Shown in pieces: positions 17,184 to 26,777 of a stretch of DNA of 64,000 nucleotides (positions are counted from its first letter, which is position 1; each line of letters opens with the position of its first letter). Below the pieces are notes generated by a model. The model worked only from the letters and a program-made list of their open reading frames with translations, searched no databases and was not told the origin of the DNA. A program made the translations under genes and the position numbers. Source of the DNA: Rhodomicrobium lacus (GTDB taxonomy: Bacteria > Pseudomonadota > Alphaproteobacteria > Rhizobiales > Rhodomicrobiaceae); the NCBI RefSeq assembly GCF_003992725.1, contig NZ_RZNF01000002.1, forward strand, positions 744,001 through 808,000, given 5' to 3'.

Positions 17184-18131
17184 ATGTCACACCTACGCCA
17201 ACGCGCTGGCACCTGCGCGCATGCATCTCCAACCATCATTAAGACGGCCCTTGGCCCTGTCGAGTGCGCCTCTTACGGCGAAGGTCCGGCCATGATCGCC
17301 TTGCACGGCGGATTGGGCGGCTTCGACCAGAGCCTGCTTCTGGCGCGGGCTGCCGTCTCGGCGCCGGGGTATCAAATACTGGCCATATCGCGTCCCGGCT
17401 ATCTCGGAACGCCTTTGAATGCCGGGCAGACGCCTGAAGAGCAGGCGGACCTTTGCAAAGCCCTGCTCGACGCGCTCGAAATCGAGAAGGCCGCAATCAT
17501 AGCCGTCTCGGCCGGAGGGCTCCCCGCGCTTCAATTCGCCCTGCGCCATCCGGAACGGTGCTGGGGATTGGTGCTGGTCTCCGCCGCGACAGGCCATCTC
17601 GACGCGCCGCCCGAGGTTCCCGGGCGTCTTGCCGCGATGAGGCTGCTGTCGCGCATTCCCTTCGCGACAGCCCTGGTGCGATGGCGCATGAGGCTCACGC
17701 CCGAAGCGTCAGCGCGCCGCTCCATCGCAGCGGCTGACTTGCGGCAGAGCACCCTCGCCCATCCCGACGCGGGCCCGCTGATGCTCGCGCTTTCGCTGAG
17801 TGTGCTGGAAAGACTGCCGGAGCGTCTTCCCGGCGTCATGAACGACATGGCGCAACTGAAGGCGGCGAACGTTTACCCGCTGGAGAATATCCCCCCGCCG
17901 GTTCTTGTCGTGCATGGCACCGGCGACCGCGTGGTGCCCTTTTCGCATGCGCTGGAGGTCGCGAACAGGATGGAACGCTCCGAACTCATGGCAATCGAGA
18001 ACGGCGAACATCTAAGTCTGTTCACGCACCTGGATGTCATAAGGGATCGGGTTCGAATCTTCCTCGCCCGCCACGTTCCGGCGCCACCATCGTGCGCTCA
18101 ATCGGACGCGGCACGACGCTGTGGTTCCTGA
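17184..18131 (+). CDS. alpha/beta hydrolase
   Basis: 315 aa. HGG oxyanion motif (ALHGGLGGFDQS, about residues 38-49), nucleophile elbow AVSAGG (Ser near residue 113), acid in VHGTGDRVVPFSHA and histidine in NGEHLSLF near residue 274. This is the standard hydrolase triad of the MhpC/RsbQ-like group; substrate not assignable. GAGGGG lies 7 nt before the ATG. The first ~30 residues are poorly conserved and a later start (MIALHGG, 17292) is possible. Confidence 0.85.
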   Translation: MSHLRQRAGTCAHASPTIIKTALGPVECASYGEGPAMIALHGGLGGFDQSLLLARAAVSAPGYQILAISRPGYLGTPLNAGQTPEEQADLCKALLDALEIEKAAIIAVSAGGLPALQFALRHPERCWGLVLVSAATGHLDAPPEVPGRLAAMRLLSRIPFATALVRWRMRLTPEASARRSIAAADLRQSTLAHPDAGPLMLALSLSVLERLPERLPGVMNDMAQLKAANVYPLENIPPPVLVVHGTGDRVVPFSHALEVANRMERSELMAIENGEHLSLFTHLDVIRDRVRIFLARHVPAPPSCAQSDAARRCGS

Positions 18132-18667
18132 TTGTCGGTCAGCTTACCTGGGTCAGATCGGGTCAGGTTTGGCGCAGGCGGATTTGACGCCCGGATTCGG
18201 TCCGGGCGTATCAAACCGATTATTGCAGCGCTGCCCAAACGATAGAAACCGATGAGGCTGCGGATAACCCGCCTTCATCAAATCAAAAGCGGCGCCGATA
18301 CTTCTGTTTTGTCGCGCTCTTATCGGATTTTTCGGAACTCGCTTGCGCGGCGCAGCACCATCTCGCCCGCGCGAATCGGCCTTCCAAGCCCGAGCGCCGA
18401 CAACAACAACCGGGATTGCGCAGCCTTTGGACTGGTCTTGGCGGACGCGAAAAGCTCGCCTGGATACCGGGCCAGCGCGCGCAAATTTCGGCTGTCGGCG
18501 CATGAACGCCTCGCACGCAACTTCTTTCAATCGCGGCGACGTAAGAGGGCGATCATATGTTGCCTAGCTCCCGAACTCTTGATATGAGGATGCGCGCGCG
18601 ACAGGCGGCATGCGAAATCGACCTTCGGGTCGGCCGTTGTTCTTCGTGTGTCCGCGTTTCCCGCTAC
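18132..18667. other. gap between hydrolase and tRNA-Ser, with one long hairpin
   Basis: About 535 bp with no convincing gene. It contains the inverted repeat at 18183-18215; small overlapping frames on both strands here have no recognisable domain and no good start signal. Confidence 0.5.
18183..18215. repeat. inverted repeat / stem-loop
   Basis: CGCCCGGA (18188-18195) pairs with TCCGGGCG (18201-18208) around a TTCGG loop, and TTTGA (18183-18187) pairs with TCAAA (18211-18215) across a 2-nt bulge. No T-run follows on either side, so a classical terminator is not shown, though it is 52 bp after the hydrolase stop and may act as one. Confidence 0.55.
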
Positions 18668-18757
<90 letters not shown>

Positions 18758-19136
18758 ATCCGTGTTTTTTTCCTTCGCAAAATCAGGCCCTAAAGTCGAA
18801 CTCTGGCTAACGGTTGCGAGCCTGTTAGCCAATCCGGGTTTTCGCTTTTGCGACGCTCCATCGCCCTTCTGCGCTTCTTGAAGGGCGTAAATCGCGCTCG
18901 CAAGATGACCGCAGTTGCGCGATGAAAAGTGAAATCCGTGTTCTATGACAAAAATGTTTTATTCAAAACTTCGGATAAGCCATTGACCTGTCGTCCAAGC
19001 GAGGCCGATGACAAAAACGAAGTTTCATCCTGAAACGCCGCCGCCTCGCGACTGGGGAAAGCATACCTTCCTCGGCGGAACAAAAAAGTTTCATTCGAAA
19101 GACGAGATCGAACAGCTGACCAGGACCAACGGATGT
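18758..19136. other. non-coding gap between tRNA-Ser and the CRISPR array
   Basis: Two hairpins are visible: GGCTAAC/GTTAGCC (18805-18811 with 18824-18830) and CGCCCTTC/GAAGGGCG (18862-18869 with 18880-18887). The segment GCCAATCCG after the tRNA recurs at 18827-18835 (tagccaatccg). Because the array is read right to left, this is its leader-distal end; no further repeats are recognisable. An open minus frame (18963-19229) runs into the array and is not credible. Confidence 0.5.
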
Positions 19137-22093
19137 CGGTTCATCCCGCGTGGGCGGGGAACACGTGATTGAAGACCGCCTCTGGAACCCGAGCACCGGT
19201 TCATCCCCGCGTGGGCGGGGAACACCCATCCGCGAGTACGACGCCGAGGTTCAAGCCCGGTTCATCCCCGCGTGGGCGGGGAACACATATGACAATTGCT
19301 CCCGGCTCGTAGCCAAGACGGTTCATCCCCGCGTGGGCGGGGAACACATTTTTGCAGGGCGTCACTTGTTGACCCTTTCCGGTTCATCCCCGCGTGGGCG
19401 GGGAACACGTAATCCTCTGCGACCACGTCGAAGATCGTGGCGGTTCATCCCCGCGTGGGCGGGGAACACAGGGCCGCCGCCGTCATTTGGTCAGCCGCGA
19501 CCGGTTCATCCCCGCGTGGGCGGGGAACACATCCCAATCGCCGACGTCGCCAAGTTTAGTGCCGGTTCATCCCCGCGTGGGCGGGGAACACTGAAAGCTC
19601 GTGAACTGATCCGTGAACGTCGGCCGGTTCATCCCCGCGTGGGCGGGGAACACGCCTACACATGCGGTCTATCTATATTAGAGATCGGTTCATCCCCGCG
19701 TGGGCGGGGAACACTCGCGCGCAAGAAGCTCACGCAACCATATTGCCGGTTCATCCCCGCGTGGGCGGGGAACACTGACCAACGCTTCGGCTGTTACTGT
19801 CAATCGTCGGTTCATCCCCGCGTGGGCGGGGAACACAGACCGCTGAGGGTACGAATCCAGTTGGTGAACGGTTCATCCCCGCGTGGGCGGGGAACACGGA
19901 CGACGACGAAGACAGGGTTTCGATCTGGGCGGTTCATCCCCGCGTGGGCGGGGAACACCCCGCGCTTGCGGTCCTTGCCGATCTTGTAGGCGGTTCATCC
20001 CCGCGTGGGCGGGGAACACCGGGACGAAATCAAGAACCTCCTGACGAAGCACGGTTCATCCCCGCGTGGGCGGGGAACACGTCGGTGCCGACCAGATGCG
20101 TATCGGTCACGCCGGTTCATCCCCGCGTGGGCGGGGAACACGTATCGGGCCTTGCCGACGTGGACAGCCCGGCCGGTTCATCCCCGCGTGGGCGGGGAAC
20201 ACAGCTTTGTTCAACAACTGTTTGCGCAAATCCGCGGTTCATCCCCGCGTGGGCGGGGAACACGCCGTCACAACGAACAATTCGCCGCGAAACAGCGGTT
20301 CATCCCCGCGTGGGCGGGGAACACGATCGCCGGGCGTGATCGCGGCGGCCGTCAGAGGGTTCATCCCCGCGTGGGCGGGGAACACTCAATTCCGCCTGCT
20401 GTTCGGCGATAGCGGTTCGGTTCATCCCCGCGTGGGCGGGGAACACCATCGAACACCGTAGCTGCGGGAGGGCTTGGTCGGTTCATCCCCGCGTGGGCGG
20501 GGAACACAAATTGGCGCTGTGCACGCTCGAACGGCCCATCGGTTCATCCCCGCGTGGGCGGGGAACACTCAGCCACGACCATGGTGCGCGGCGCGGCCTG
20601 CGGTTCATCCCCGCGTGGGCGGGGAACACGAGGGCCGAAGCCCTCCCACGCTTAGTAGCCGGGGTTCATCCCCGCGTGGGCGGGGAACACAAGGCCATCG
20701 CAAACAAGCGGGTTACGCGATCCGGTTCATCCCCGCGTGGGCGGGGAACACTGCGGCATGGAATTGACCGCGAACTCCATCAACGGTTCATCCCCGCGTG
20801 GGCGGGGAACACTGCGCGCTATGTTGGAGGTGCTGCGTCCGGGACGGTTCATCCCCGCGTGGGCGGGGAACACGCCGCAATATTCCATCGAAACGAGCAA
20901 AATGGCGGTTCATCCCCGCGTGGGCGGGGAACACGTTGAAGTCGTGGTCGTATTGCCGCGCTGTATCGGTTCATCCCCGCGTGGGCGGGGAACACCGCAT
21001 AAGCACTCAACTGGTAGCGGGTTACACCGGTTCATCCCCGCGTGGGCGGGGAACACGCGAAAGGTGATGCCGACGTTCTGGTAGCCGACGGTTCATCCCC
21101 GCGTGGGCGGGGAACACTTTTATGCCGATCCTCGGACAGGCGGAATCAGCGGTTCATCCCCGCGTGGGCGGGGAACACTTGCGTCATCTGAAACCAAAAC
21201 GGGGAACACCCGGTTCATCCCCGCGTGGGCGGGGAACACTCGAATATCCGAACAGCGAGAGATTGCACAGCCGGTTCATCCCCGCGTGGGCGGGGAACAC
21301 TGTCGCCTACACCGCACCAACGGCGATGAATGCGGTTCATCCCCGCGTGGGCGGGGAACACCTGCGAACCTGCGGCTGCAAGCTCCACCGCGCCGGTTCA
21401 TCCCCGCGTGGGCGGGGAACACAACGGCGAAGGCTGCTGCCACGCATCCGAATGCGGTTCATCCCCGCGTGGGCGGGGAACACCGCCAACGTCGCGACGG
21501 CTCTATCGAAATCGCCGGTTCATCCCCGCGTGGGCGGGGAACACATTCGCGCGATAGATCGCCCGCAATTCATCGTCGGTTCATCCCCGCGTGGGCGGGG
21601 AACACTAGCCAATGTCCGGTTCAATCCTGACCACGACCGGTTCATCCCCGCGTGGGCGGGGAACACTCGAATTGTGATGTGGCCGCTGTCTGGATGCTCG
21701 GTTCATCCCCGCGTGGGCGGGGAACACGTCTTGTCCTTGTCGCCGCCGTCGTCGATCACCGGTTCATCCCCGCGTGGGCGGGGAACACGAGGTAGCGCAG
21801 ATACTCAGTGTAACGAGAGCCGGTTCATCCCCGCGTGGGCGGGGAACACCGGCGGCGAGAGCGGCGACGGCGACGATATGCCGGTTCATCCCCGCGTGGG
21901 CGGGGAACACCCGATCTGTTCGGCGGCGTCAGCGCCTTTGAGCGGTTCATCCCCGCGTGGGCGGGGAACACCGCCGCCTACTCACGATGGCGGCGGCCTC
22001 TGTCGGTTCATCCCCGCGTGGGCGGGGAACACCAGCCACACGACTGGCAAATGATCGGGGCTGGCGGTTCATCCCCGCGTGGGCGGGGAACAC
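19137..22093 (-). CRISPR. type I-E CRISPR array, 49 repeats and 48 spacers
   Basis: Repeat of 29 bp; in the transcribed (minus) sense it begins GTGTTCCCCGCC and ends GCGGGGATGAACCG, the standard I-E repeat with a CCCCGC/GCGGGG stem and 5' handle ATGAACCG. Repeats recur every 61 bp; all spacers are 32 nt except one of 33 nt (19592-19624). The leftmost repeat (19137-19164) has lost one C, as expected at the oldest, leader-distal end. Repeats starting at 20357 and 20662 have G instead of C at their first plus-strand base. All others are identical by eye. cas2 and the leader are at the right end, giving the same order as in E. coli. Confidence 0.99.
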
Positions 22094-22174
22094 TCTTCCG
22101 CGTAACGAATTGATCGCACGAAAGAATCACGATGTCAAAGAACGCCACCGAAGTTCCCGCTTCGTTCCGCAGGC
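22094..22174 (-). promoter_or_regulatory. CRISPR leader with promoter -35 and IHF-like site
   Basis: The 81 bp between cas2 and the first repeat are the leader. On the minus strand TTGACA lies at 22138-22133; 17 bp on, GATCAA (22115-22110) is a weak -10. GATCAATTCGTTA (22115-22103) fits the IHF consensus WATCARNNNNTTR at all but the first base and ends 10 bp before the first repeat, the place where IHF bends DNA for Cas1-Cas2 integration in E. coli. The overlap of -10 and IHF site would let integration and transcription compete (inference). Confidence 0.6.
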
Positions 22175-22486
22175 TCAAAACGGCGGCTTCAGCGGGTCCT
22201 CGGCAGGCGGCGCGGGCTTGAATTTCACCAGCAGAAATCCGTCGAAATCGGCCTGCTCCCGCCGGTTCGCGCCTGCGGTGAGAAAGTCGAACCCGGCCTC
22301 GTTCACCGCCGTCCACGCGATCACGGCGTTGCCCTCGCCGATCATCGCGCAAACCTCGCCCCACATGCGCTCTCGCGCGCGCCGGGAGTAATTGCCCACA
22401 TAAACGCCCGCGCGCACCTCAAGCAGCCAGAGCGAGAGCCGCCCGCGCAGGCGTGGCGGCACGTTCTCAGTTACGATGACCATCAT
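22175..22486 (-). CDS. cas2: Cas2e, CRISPR adaptation protein
   Basis: 103 aa of the CRISPR-associated protein Cas2 CT1978 (I-E) type: MMVIVTENVPPRLRGRLSLW opening, GVYVGNYSRRARERMW and the C-terminal DGFLLVKF strand. Cas2 dimers hold two Cas1 dimers in the integrase that inserts new spacers. It overlaps cas1 by 20 nt, and the start at 22486 has GAGGAGG 9 nt upstream inside the cas1 end. The tail after the core (KPAPPAEDPLKPPF) is proline-rich and slightly longer than in E. coli. Last cas gene before the leader. Confidence 0.96.
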   Translation of the reverse strand: MMVIVTENVPPRLRGRLSLWLLEVRAGVYVGNYSRRARERMWGEVCAMIGEGNAVIAWTAVNEAGFDFLTAGANRREQADFDGFLLVKFKPAPPAEDPLKPPF

Positions 22487-23417
22487 CGCCGGATGCCTCC
22501 TCGCGCGGGATGGCCGCATCTGTGGCCTCGGGGGCCTCTTCGGGAGGCTCCAGGCCGCCAGCCCTGAGCACGTCCTCGATCATCGGAATGATGCGGTCGA
22601 GGATCTTCGCGCGGCGGAAGCTGTCGCGGCAGGCCACGCGCACCTGCCGCTCGGCTGGCGTGCCGTCACCCTTCCCCTTGGCGACGCGCGCCGCCACCTC
22701 GAACGCGGTCGGCACCACGGTCTCGAACTTCACGATGTCGGCGATGTCGTAGACGAAGCTCTGCGGCTTGCCGCGATGCAGAAAGCCGATGGCGGGCGCG
22801 TATCCCGCCGCGAGAATGGCCGCTTCGGAAAGCCCGTAAAGGCACGCCGTCGCCGCCGAAAGGCACTGGTTCGGAAGGTCGCCCTTGTCCCAGTCCTTCA
22901 CATCGTAGTTGCGCGCCTTCCATTCGACGCCGTAGCGGCGCGCGAGCAGCTTGTACATCTCGCGGACGCGCACGCCCTCGATGCCGCGAAGCTGATCGAT
23001 CGAGCGTCGCTCGGGCGCGGGTTCGCCGAAGCGCAGCTCGTACATCTTGCGCACCACGTTGATCCGCGCCGTTTCATCGAGCGCGTTTTTCGCCTGATAG
23101 AGGAGCTTGTCGGCGCGCGCCCCGCCCGGCTGGCCGGACGCGTAGAGGCGCACGCCCCCTTCACCCACCCAGACGAGCAGGCAGCCGACGCGCGCGGCGA
23201 GCACGACGGCGGCGTGACTGACGCGCGTGCCGGGTTCGAGCATGAGACAGGCAAGCCCGCCGACCGGGATCTGCACGCGCACGCCGTTCTGGTCGACGAG
23301 CACGAACGCGCTGTCGAGCACGTCGAGTTCGCCATATTGCAGGAACACGATGCTGGCCCGGTCCCGCATGGGGATCGGGCGCAGCGGTATGAACGGTGCT
23401 GGCGCGGCTTCGGCCAT
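22467..23417 (-). CDS. cas1: Cas1e, CRISPR integrase
   Basis: 316 aa. Catalytic metal ligands E147, H214 and D227 line up with E141, H208 and D221 of E. coli Cas1 with exactly the same spacing, seen in RGIEGVRVREMY, GFLHRGKP and FVYDIADIVKFE. The N-terminal beta domain and C-terminal helical domain are complete. The last ~25 residues are acidic and poorly conserved (PPEEAPEATDAAIPREEASG). It cleaves protospacers at PAMs and, with Cas2, joins them to the leader-proximal repeat. It follows cas6e after 3 bp. Confidence 0.97.
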   Translation of the reverse strand: MAEAAPAPFIPLRPIPMRDRASIVFLQYGELDVLDSAFVLVDQNGVRVQIPVGGLACLMLEPGTRVSHAAVVLAARVGCLLVWVGEGGVRLYASGQPGGARADKLLYQAKNALDETARINVVRKMYELRFGEPAPERRSIDQLRGIEGVRVREMYKLLARRYGVEWKARNYDVKDWDKGDLPNQCLSAATACLYGLSEAAILAAGYAPAIGFLHRGKPQSFVYDIADIVKFETVVPTAFEVAARVAKGKGDGTPAERQVRVACRDSFRRAKILDRIIPMIEDVLRAGGLEPPEEAPEATDAAIPREEASGDDGHRN

Positions 23418-23420
23418 GGC

Positions 23421-24245
23421 TCACCCCCGGCGGATGAGCATGAGCCCGCAGCCGAAGGCTTTCGCCTTGCCGAAGCCGTCGGGCAAGCGCGCAAGGAACA
23501 GCGCCGGATCGGTCACTTCGATCAGCCCCTCGAAATCGAGCACGCCGAAGATTGCCCCGTCGCCGCGAATGCGCGGGATACGGACGGTTTCGTAATTCGA
23601 GGCGCTGAGGAAAACCTTGTCGCCCTCCGCGTCGGGGTTCGGAACAAGCGCGAAGCCGGCCTTGCGCCCCTGCCCTTCGAGCCACGCGCGCGCAACCCTC
23701 GCGGTCTCGGCCTCGCGTTTTTCCGCCCGCTCGGTCGGCTTCAGCCTTTCCTTGTCGGTCGGTTCCGTTCGCTTGTCGCGCGTCCGCTTGCCTTCCAGGG
23801 GTTCCAACGCGGCCATCACGATATCGCAGCGTTGGCCGCGAACGCGTCCCTTGCCGTCGCGCTTCTCCTCTCCCGCCTCCCATGCGCGCTTGAGGCTGAC
23901 GACCGGGTTGGCGCGAAGCGAGAAACGCAAGGTGTCGCCCTCGTTGAGCTTCGGCGCGAACTCCTGCGTGTCGAGATCGAAGAGGCCGTGGCGGTTGTCG
24001 GGGGCCTCGCGCGACAGGATGTAATATTCGCCGGGCGACTTCTCGCGCCAGAGAAACAACCGCTCCTTGCCGCTCGCATCCACGATGGGACGCTCGCTGC
24101 CGTCGTTGAACAGCATCCACACGATGCGATGCGCCTGCGCGAGGGCGTCGCCTCTGGCAACGCCCAGAAGAGCATGGGCGAGCGGCGCAAGCGCCTCGCC
24201 GCGCCCGGCCCGAAGCCGCGCCCGAGAGAAGTAGAGAGCGCTCAT
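23421..24245 (-). CDS. cas6e: Cas6e (CasE), crRNA-processing endoribonuclease
   Basis: 274 aa, longer than the ~199 aa E. coli protein, mainly through a charged insertion after residue 140 (GKRTRDKRTEPTDKERLKP). Two ferredoxin-like folds; the likely catalytic histidine is H39 in AQAHRIVWMLF, matching H20 of E. coli (YQLHQGLWHLF), and the C-terminal glycine-rich RNA-binding loop is FGKAKAFGCGLMLI. It cuts 3' of the repeat stem to leave an 8-nt handle and stays on the crRNA in Cascade. The start overlaps the cas5e stop (ATGA), and the longer open frame upstream is antisense-free but non-homologous. Confidence 0.95.
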   Translation of the reverse strand: MSALYFSRARLRAGRGEALAPLAHALLGVARGDALAQAHRIVWMLFNDGSERPIVDASGKERLFLWREKSPGEYYILSREAPDNRHGLFDLDTQEFAPKLNEGDTLRFSLRANPVVSLKRAWEAGEEKRDGKGRVRGQRCDIVMAALEPLEGKRTRDKRTEPTDKERLKPTERAEKREAETARVARAWLEGQGRKAGFALVPNPDAEGDKVFLSASNYETVRIPRIRGDGAIFGVLDFEGLIEVTDPALFLARLPDGFGKAKAFGCGLMLIRRG

Positions 24246-25009
24246 GTCTGCCCTCCTCGCGGCGCGATCACCGCCTCTTGCCGCACGCCGAACCGCCATT
24301 TGGTCCGGCTTTCCGGCACGTCGCGGCGCTGTTCGATACGCGTGCTCGAAGCCGCCGCAGGGTCTTCGACGTCGCAATAGACGGTCGCGGAAGGCCGCTT
24401 CTTCGGATCGCTTTCGCGCCCGAAATAGCACTCCTGCAACCCCGCAAGCCCTGCGGTCGCGACGTCATACGCCGTGAACGCGGCGAGCACGTCCTCCGTC
24501 TGAACAACCTCCGGCGCGCAAGGAAGCATCAGCGGATGCGATTTCCGACCGGCGTAAAGGTTGAAACGCGGAGCCTTCAACGCTTCGGCGATGCTCCACA
24601 GCGAGAACGGCGCCTCGATGACGCCCGTCCTGAACCACAACGCAGCCGTTGAGAATGCGTTCGTGCGGTATTCGCGCGTGGAGAGCGTCGTCTTGAGTTC
24701 ATGTTTCGCTACGGCGAGTTCGTCCGCCCGCGTGGCGAAACGGCGTTTGTGCTTATGCGGTGGCACCTGCGCGGTGTGATAGTCGTATGCGGGCTGCCCC
24801 GGCTGATCGACACGCACCGCGAAGTTCAAGAGACTCAGCGCATCGATACGATGCTGTTCCTCGCGCTCGATGCCGAGCGCCGCCGCGACGAGCCCGAGAA
24901 CGCCCGATTTCGAGGGCCGATTGGACGAGTTCCGCCACTCCCCCGGATCGTATTTCATGCCGAAGGACGCCATCGGCGCGGCGATGGTGAAGACGAGATA
25001 GTTGCGCAT
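24242..25009 (-). CDS. cas5e: Cas5e (CasD), Cascade subunit
   Basis: 255 aa. Opening LVFTIAAPMASFGMKYDPGEWR and the SNRPSKSGVLGLVAAALGIER motif are typical of Cas5e (L..PL.S.G....R.T...PTKS...G). Cas5e binds the 5' handle of the crRNA in Cascade and contacts Cse1. The C-terminal part (RFGVRQEAVIAP) is basic. ATG 25009 is 4 bp after the cas7e stop; the open frame to 25126 runs inside cas7e. Overlaps cas6e by 4 nt. Confidence 0.95.
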   Translation of the reverse strand: MRNYLVFTIAAPMASFGMKYDPGEWRNSSNRPSKSGVLGLVAAALGIEREEQHRIDALSLLNFAVRVDQPGQPAYDYHTAQVPPHKHKRRFATRADELAVAKHELKTTLSTREYRTNAFSTAALWFRTGVIEAPFSLWSIAEALKAPRFNLYAGRKSHPLMLPCAPEVVQTEDVLAAFTAYDVATAGLAGLQECYFGRESDPKKRPSATVYCDVEDPAAASSTRIEQRRDVPESRTKWRFGVRQEAVIAPRGGQT

Positions 25010-25013
25010 GGCG

Positions 25014-26120
25014 TCACTCGCTCGCCGAGAAGGCGACGATCTGTTCGAGCGTGCTGTCGTGGCTCGGATCCCAGGGGCGCCCCGGTATTGCGCGCAGCGT
25101 GCGCGCATCGTCGAACAAGGCGCCATAGACGCCGTTCATCTGCGCGATCAGACCGCCCTTGCGGTCGTCGCCTTCGAGCGCTTCGACCGACTTCGCAAGG
25201 AGATCGTCGCCCCAAACAGGCTTGAAGAACGCCGCCGCGAGACTGCGCGGCTGCTGGCTGCCCTTCTCGACGCGCAGATAATTCGCGAGGGCGTGCGCGG
25301 CGAAACTGTTCTGCTTGCCGGAGGGGCGCGCCTTCGCGAAGCCTTCCACAAACGCCTCGATCGCCTTCCGCGCCAGCGCCGGATCGCCGCCGAGGTTTTT
25401 CAGCAACAACTCGCGGTCGATGCTCGCATAGAGATAGAAGACGCCCGAGCCGAAGCCCAGTTCACCGATGAAGCCCGCGCCCGCGTCTTCCGCGCTCGTC
25501 TTCAGATCGTCCACGGCGGTATAGAAGTCGTCCTCGACCACGACCTTGTGCGTGGTGATGGCGTGCGCGACCTGCACCGCCGCTTCGCGGTTATAATCCG
25601 GGTTGTCGGCGAGCATGCGCCCGAACATCGCGATATCGGCGGCCGTATCGGCGCGGCGGAGAAGTCCGGCGGCCAGTCCCGCCTGCTTATTATCTTTGAA
25701 AGCGTCGATACCGTCTTTAACCAGCCTGTCGGCAAGCTCGAACGCGGCGACCTTTTCTTCCGGCGAAATGAACGCGAGCTGCTTGATATTGGTTTGAGGC
25801 TTGTCCTTGGCATCTTCGATCTTGCCGAAGATGCCCGCCACGATGCGCGTGATTTCGAGCGCTTTGGCGTCATCGACGCCGTTCCCCCTCAGATGCCTCA
25901 AGATGGCATCGCCAAGCCGCTGCGTGCGCTCGCCGAGATTGCCCGCGAGCCGCTCCCTGAAGTTGGCCGACGTGCGGATGGCACGCTTCAGCGCCTGGCT
26001 CGAAATGCGCAAGCGTTCCGCACCGCCGAACTTCGCCGTCTTGGGGCGTCCGGTGTCGTCGCGGTTGAGGTTCGAGGGCGCGTAAACAGTAAGGGCGTGA
26101 AGCTGAATGAATTTCGTCAT
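25014..26120 (-). CDS. cas7e: Cas7e (CasC), Cascade backbone subunit
   Basis: 368 aa, close to the 363 aa of E. coli CasC. MTKFIQLHALTVYAPSNLNR and GGAERLRISSQALKRAIR are the hallmark start of the family (fused loop that reads RISSQ-x-KRA). Six copies form the helical backbone along the spacer; their thumbs flip out every sixth crRNA base, so positions 6, 12, 18 and so on are not read. That property matters for the pseudo-spacer match near 29022. AAAGGAAA precedes the start. Confidence 0.96.
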   Translation of the reverse strand: MTKFIQLHALTVYAPSNLNRDDTGRPKTAKFGGAERLRISSQALKRAIRTSANFRERLAGNLGERTQRLGDAILRHLRGNGVDDAKALEITRIVAGIFGKIEDAKDKPQTNIKQLAFISPEEKVAAFELADRLVKDGIDAFKDNKQAGLAAGLLRRADTAADIAMFGRMLADNPDYNREAAVQVAHAITTHKVVVEDDFYTAVDDLKTSAEDAGAGFIGELGFGSGVFYLYASIDRELLLKNLGGDPALARKAIEAFVEGFAKARPSGKQNSFAAHALANYLRVEKGSQQPRSLAAAFFKPVWGDDLLAKSVEALEGDDRKGGLIAQMNGVYGALFDDARTLRAIPGRPWDPSHDSTLEQIVAFSASE

Positions 26121-26147
26121 GATGATTTCCTTTGAAAATGAGTGGAA

Positions 26148-26777
26148 TCAGGCTGTGGGCTTTTCGGTGGACGTTTCTTCTTTCGGATTGTCGCGAGGGG
26201 CCGCTTCACCTGCCTGCCAGTAGTCGAAGGCGAAGCGCATGCGCGTATTCTCGCTGTGCCAGTTCATGATCAGATCCGCGAGATCGGCAACATTTGCCGT
26301 GCCGCCCTTGAGCGCGACGAGACGGCGAAATGCGGTCAGCATCTCGTCGTCGCCGCTGGTGGAGAGAAGCCGGCGCAGACGAAGCTGACTGAGTTGCGCC
26401 GTAGTGTCGTCGCCCTTGTTCGGACCGACCGATGACGCAATTTTCACCGTTTCGTTTTCGCGAACATGGGCGAGCACAGCCGCCAGCACCCCCACGCGTC
26501 GAAGCCTCTGTTCGTTGCCGCTGCCGACGCGCCGGAACAGCAGCGCCGTTTCGCGCTCGGCCGCGGCCTCGACCCAAGTCGAAGAACGCCGAAGCTTCGC
26601 GAGCGCGGCCCGGTTGCCGCCTCCGTTGGCGTTGGCGACTTCGCCGCTTTTTGCGGGCTGGAGCGATTGCCACCACTTGCGGGCTTCGTCTCCAATCTCG
26701 TTCTTTTTCGCTGCGCCGCTTTTAGGTGCGGCTGTACCGATTTGCGCGCCCGCCGTATTCGCCGATGCTTCGCTCAT
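26148..26777 (-). CDS. cse2: Cse2 (CasB), Cascade small subunit
   Basis: 209 aa. All-helical; ARKWWQSLQP at about residues 33-42 is the recognisable family signature, followed by LAKLRRSSTW. Two copies run along the belly of Cascade and hold the displaced strand. The first ~25 residues are Ala/Gly/Lys-rich and probably disordered. Overlaps cse1 by 4 nt (ATGA), showing translational coupling. Confidence 0.93.
   Translation of the reverse strand: MSEASANTAGAQIGTAAPKSGAAKKNEIGDEARKWWQSLQPAKSGEVANANGGGNRAALAKLRRSSTWVEAAAERETALLFRRVGSGNEQRLRRVGVLAAVLAHVRENETVKIASSVGPNKGDDTTAQLSQLRLRRLLSTSGDDEMLTAFRRLVALKGGTANVADLADLIMNWHSENTRMRFAFDYWQAGEAAPRDNPKEETSTEKPTA

Noticed and set aside
19150-22113. Several plus-strand frames of repeated GSSPRGRGT / RFIPAWAGNT / VHPRVGGEH blocks
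   Set aside because: These are translations of the CRISPR repeats, not proteins.
22476-24380. 634-codon plus-strand frame
   Set aside because: Antisense to cas1 and cas6e, both clear by catalytic residues.
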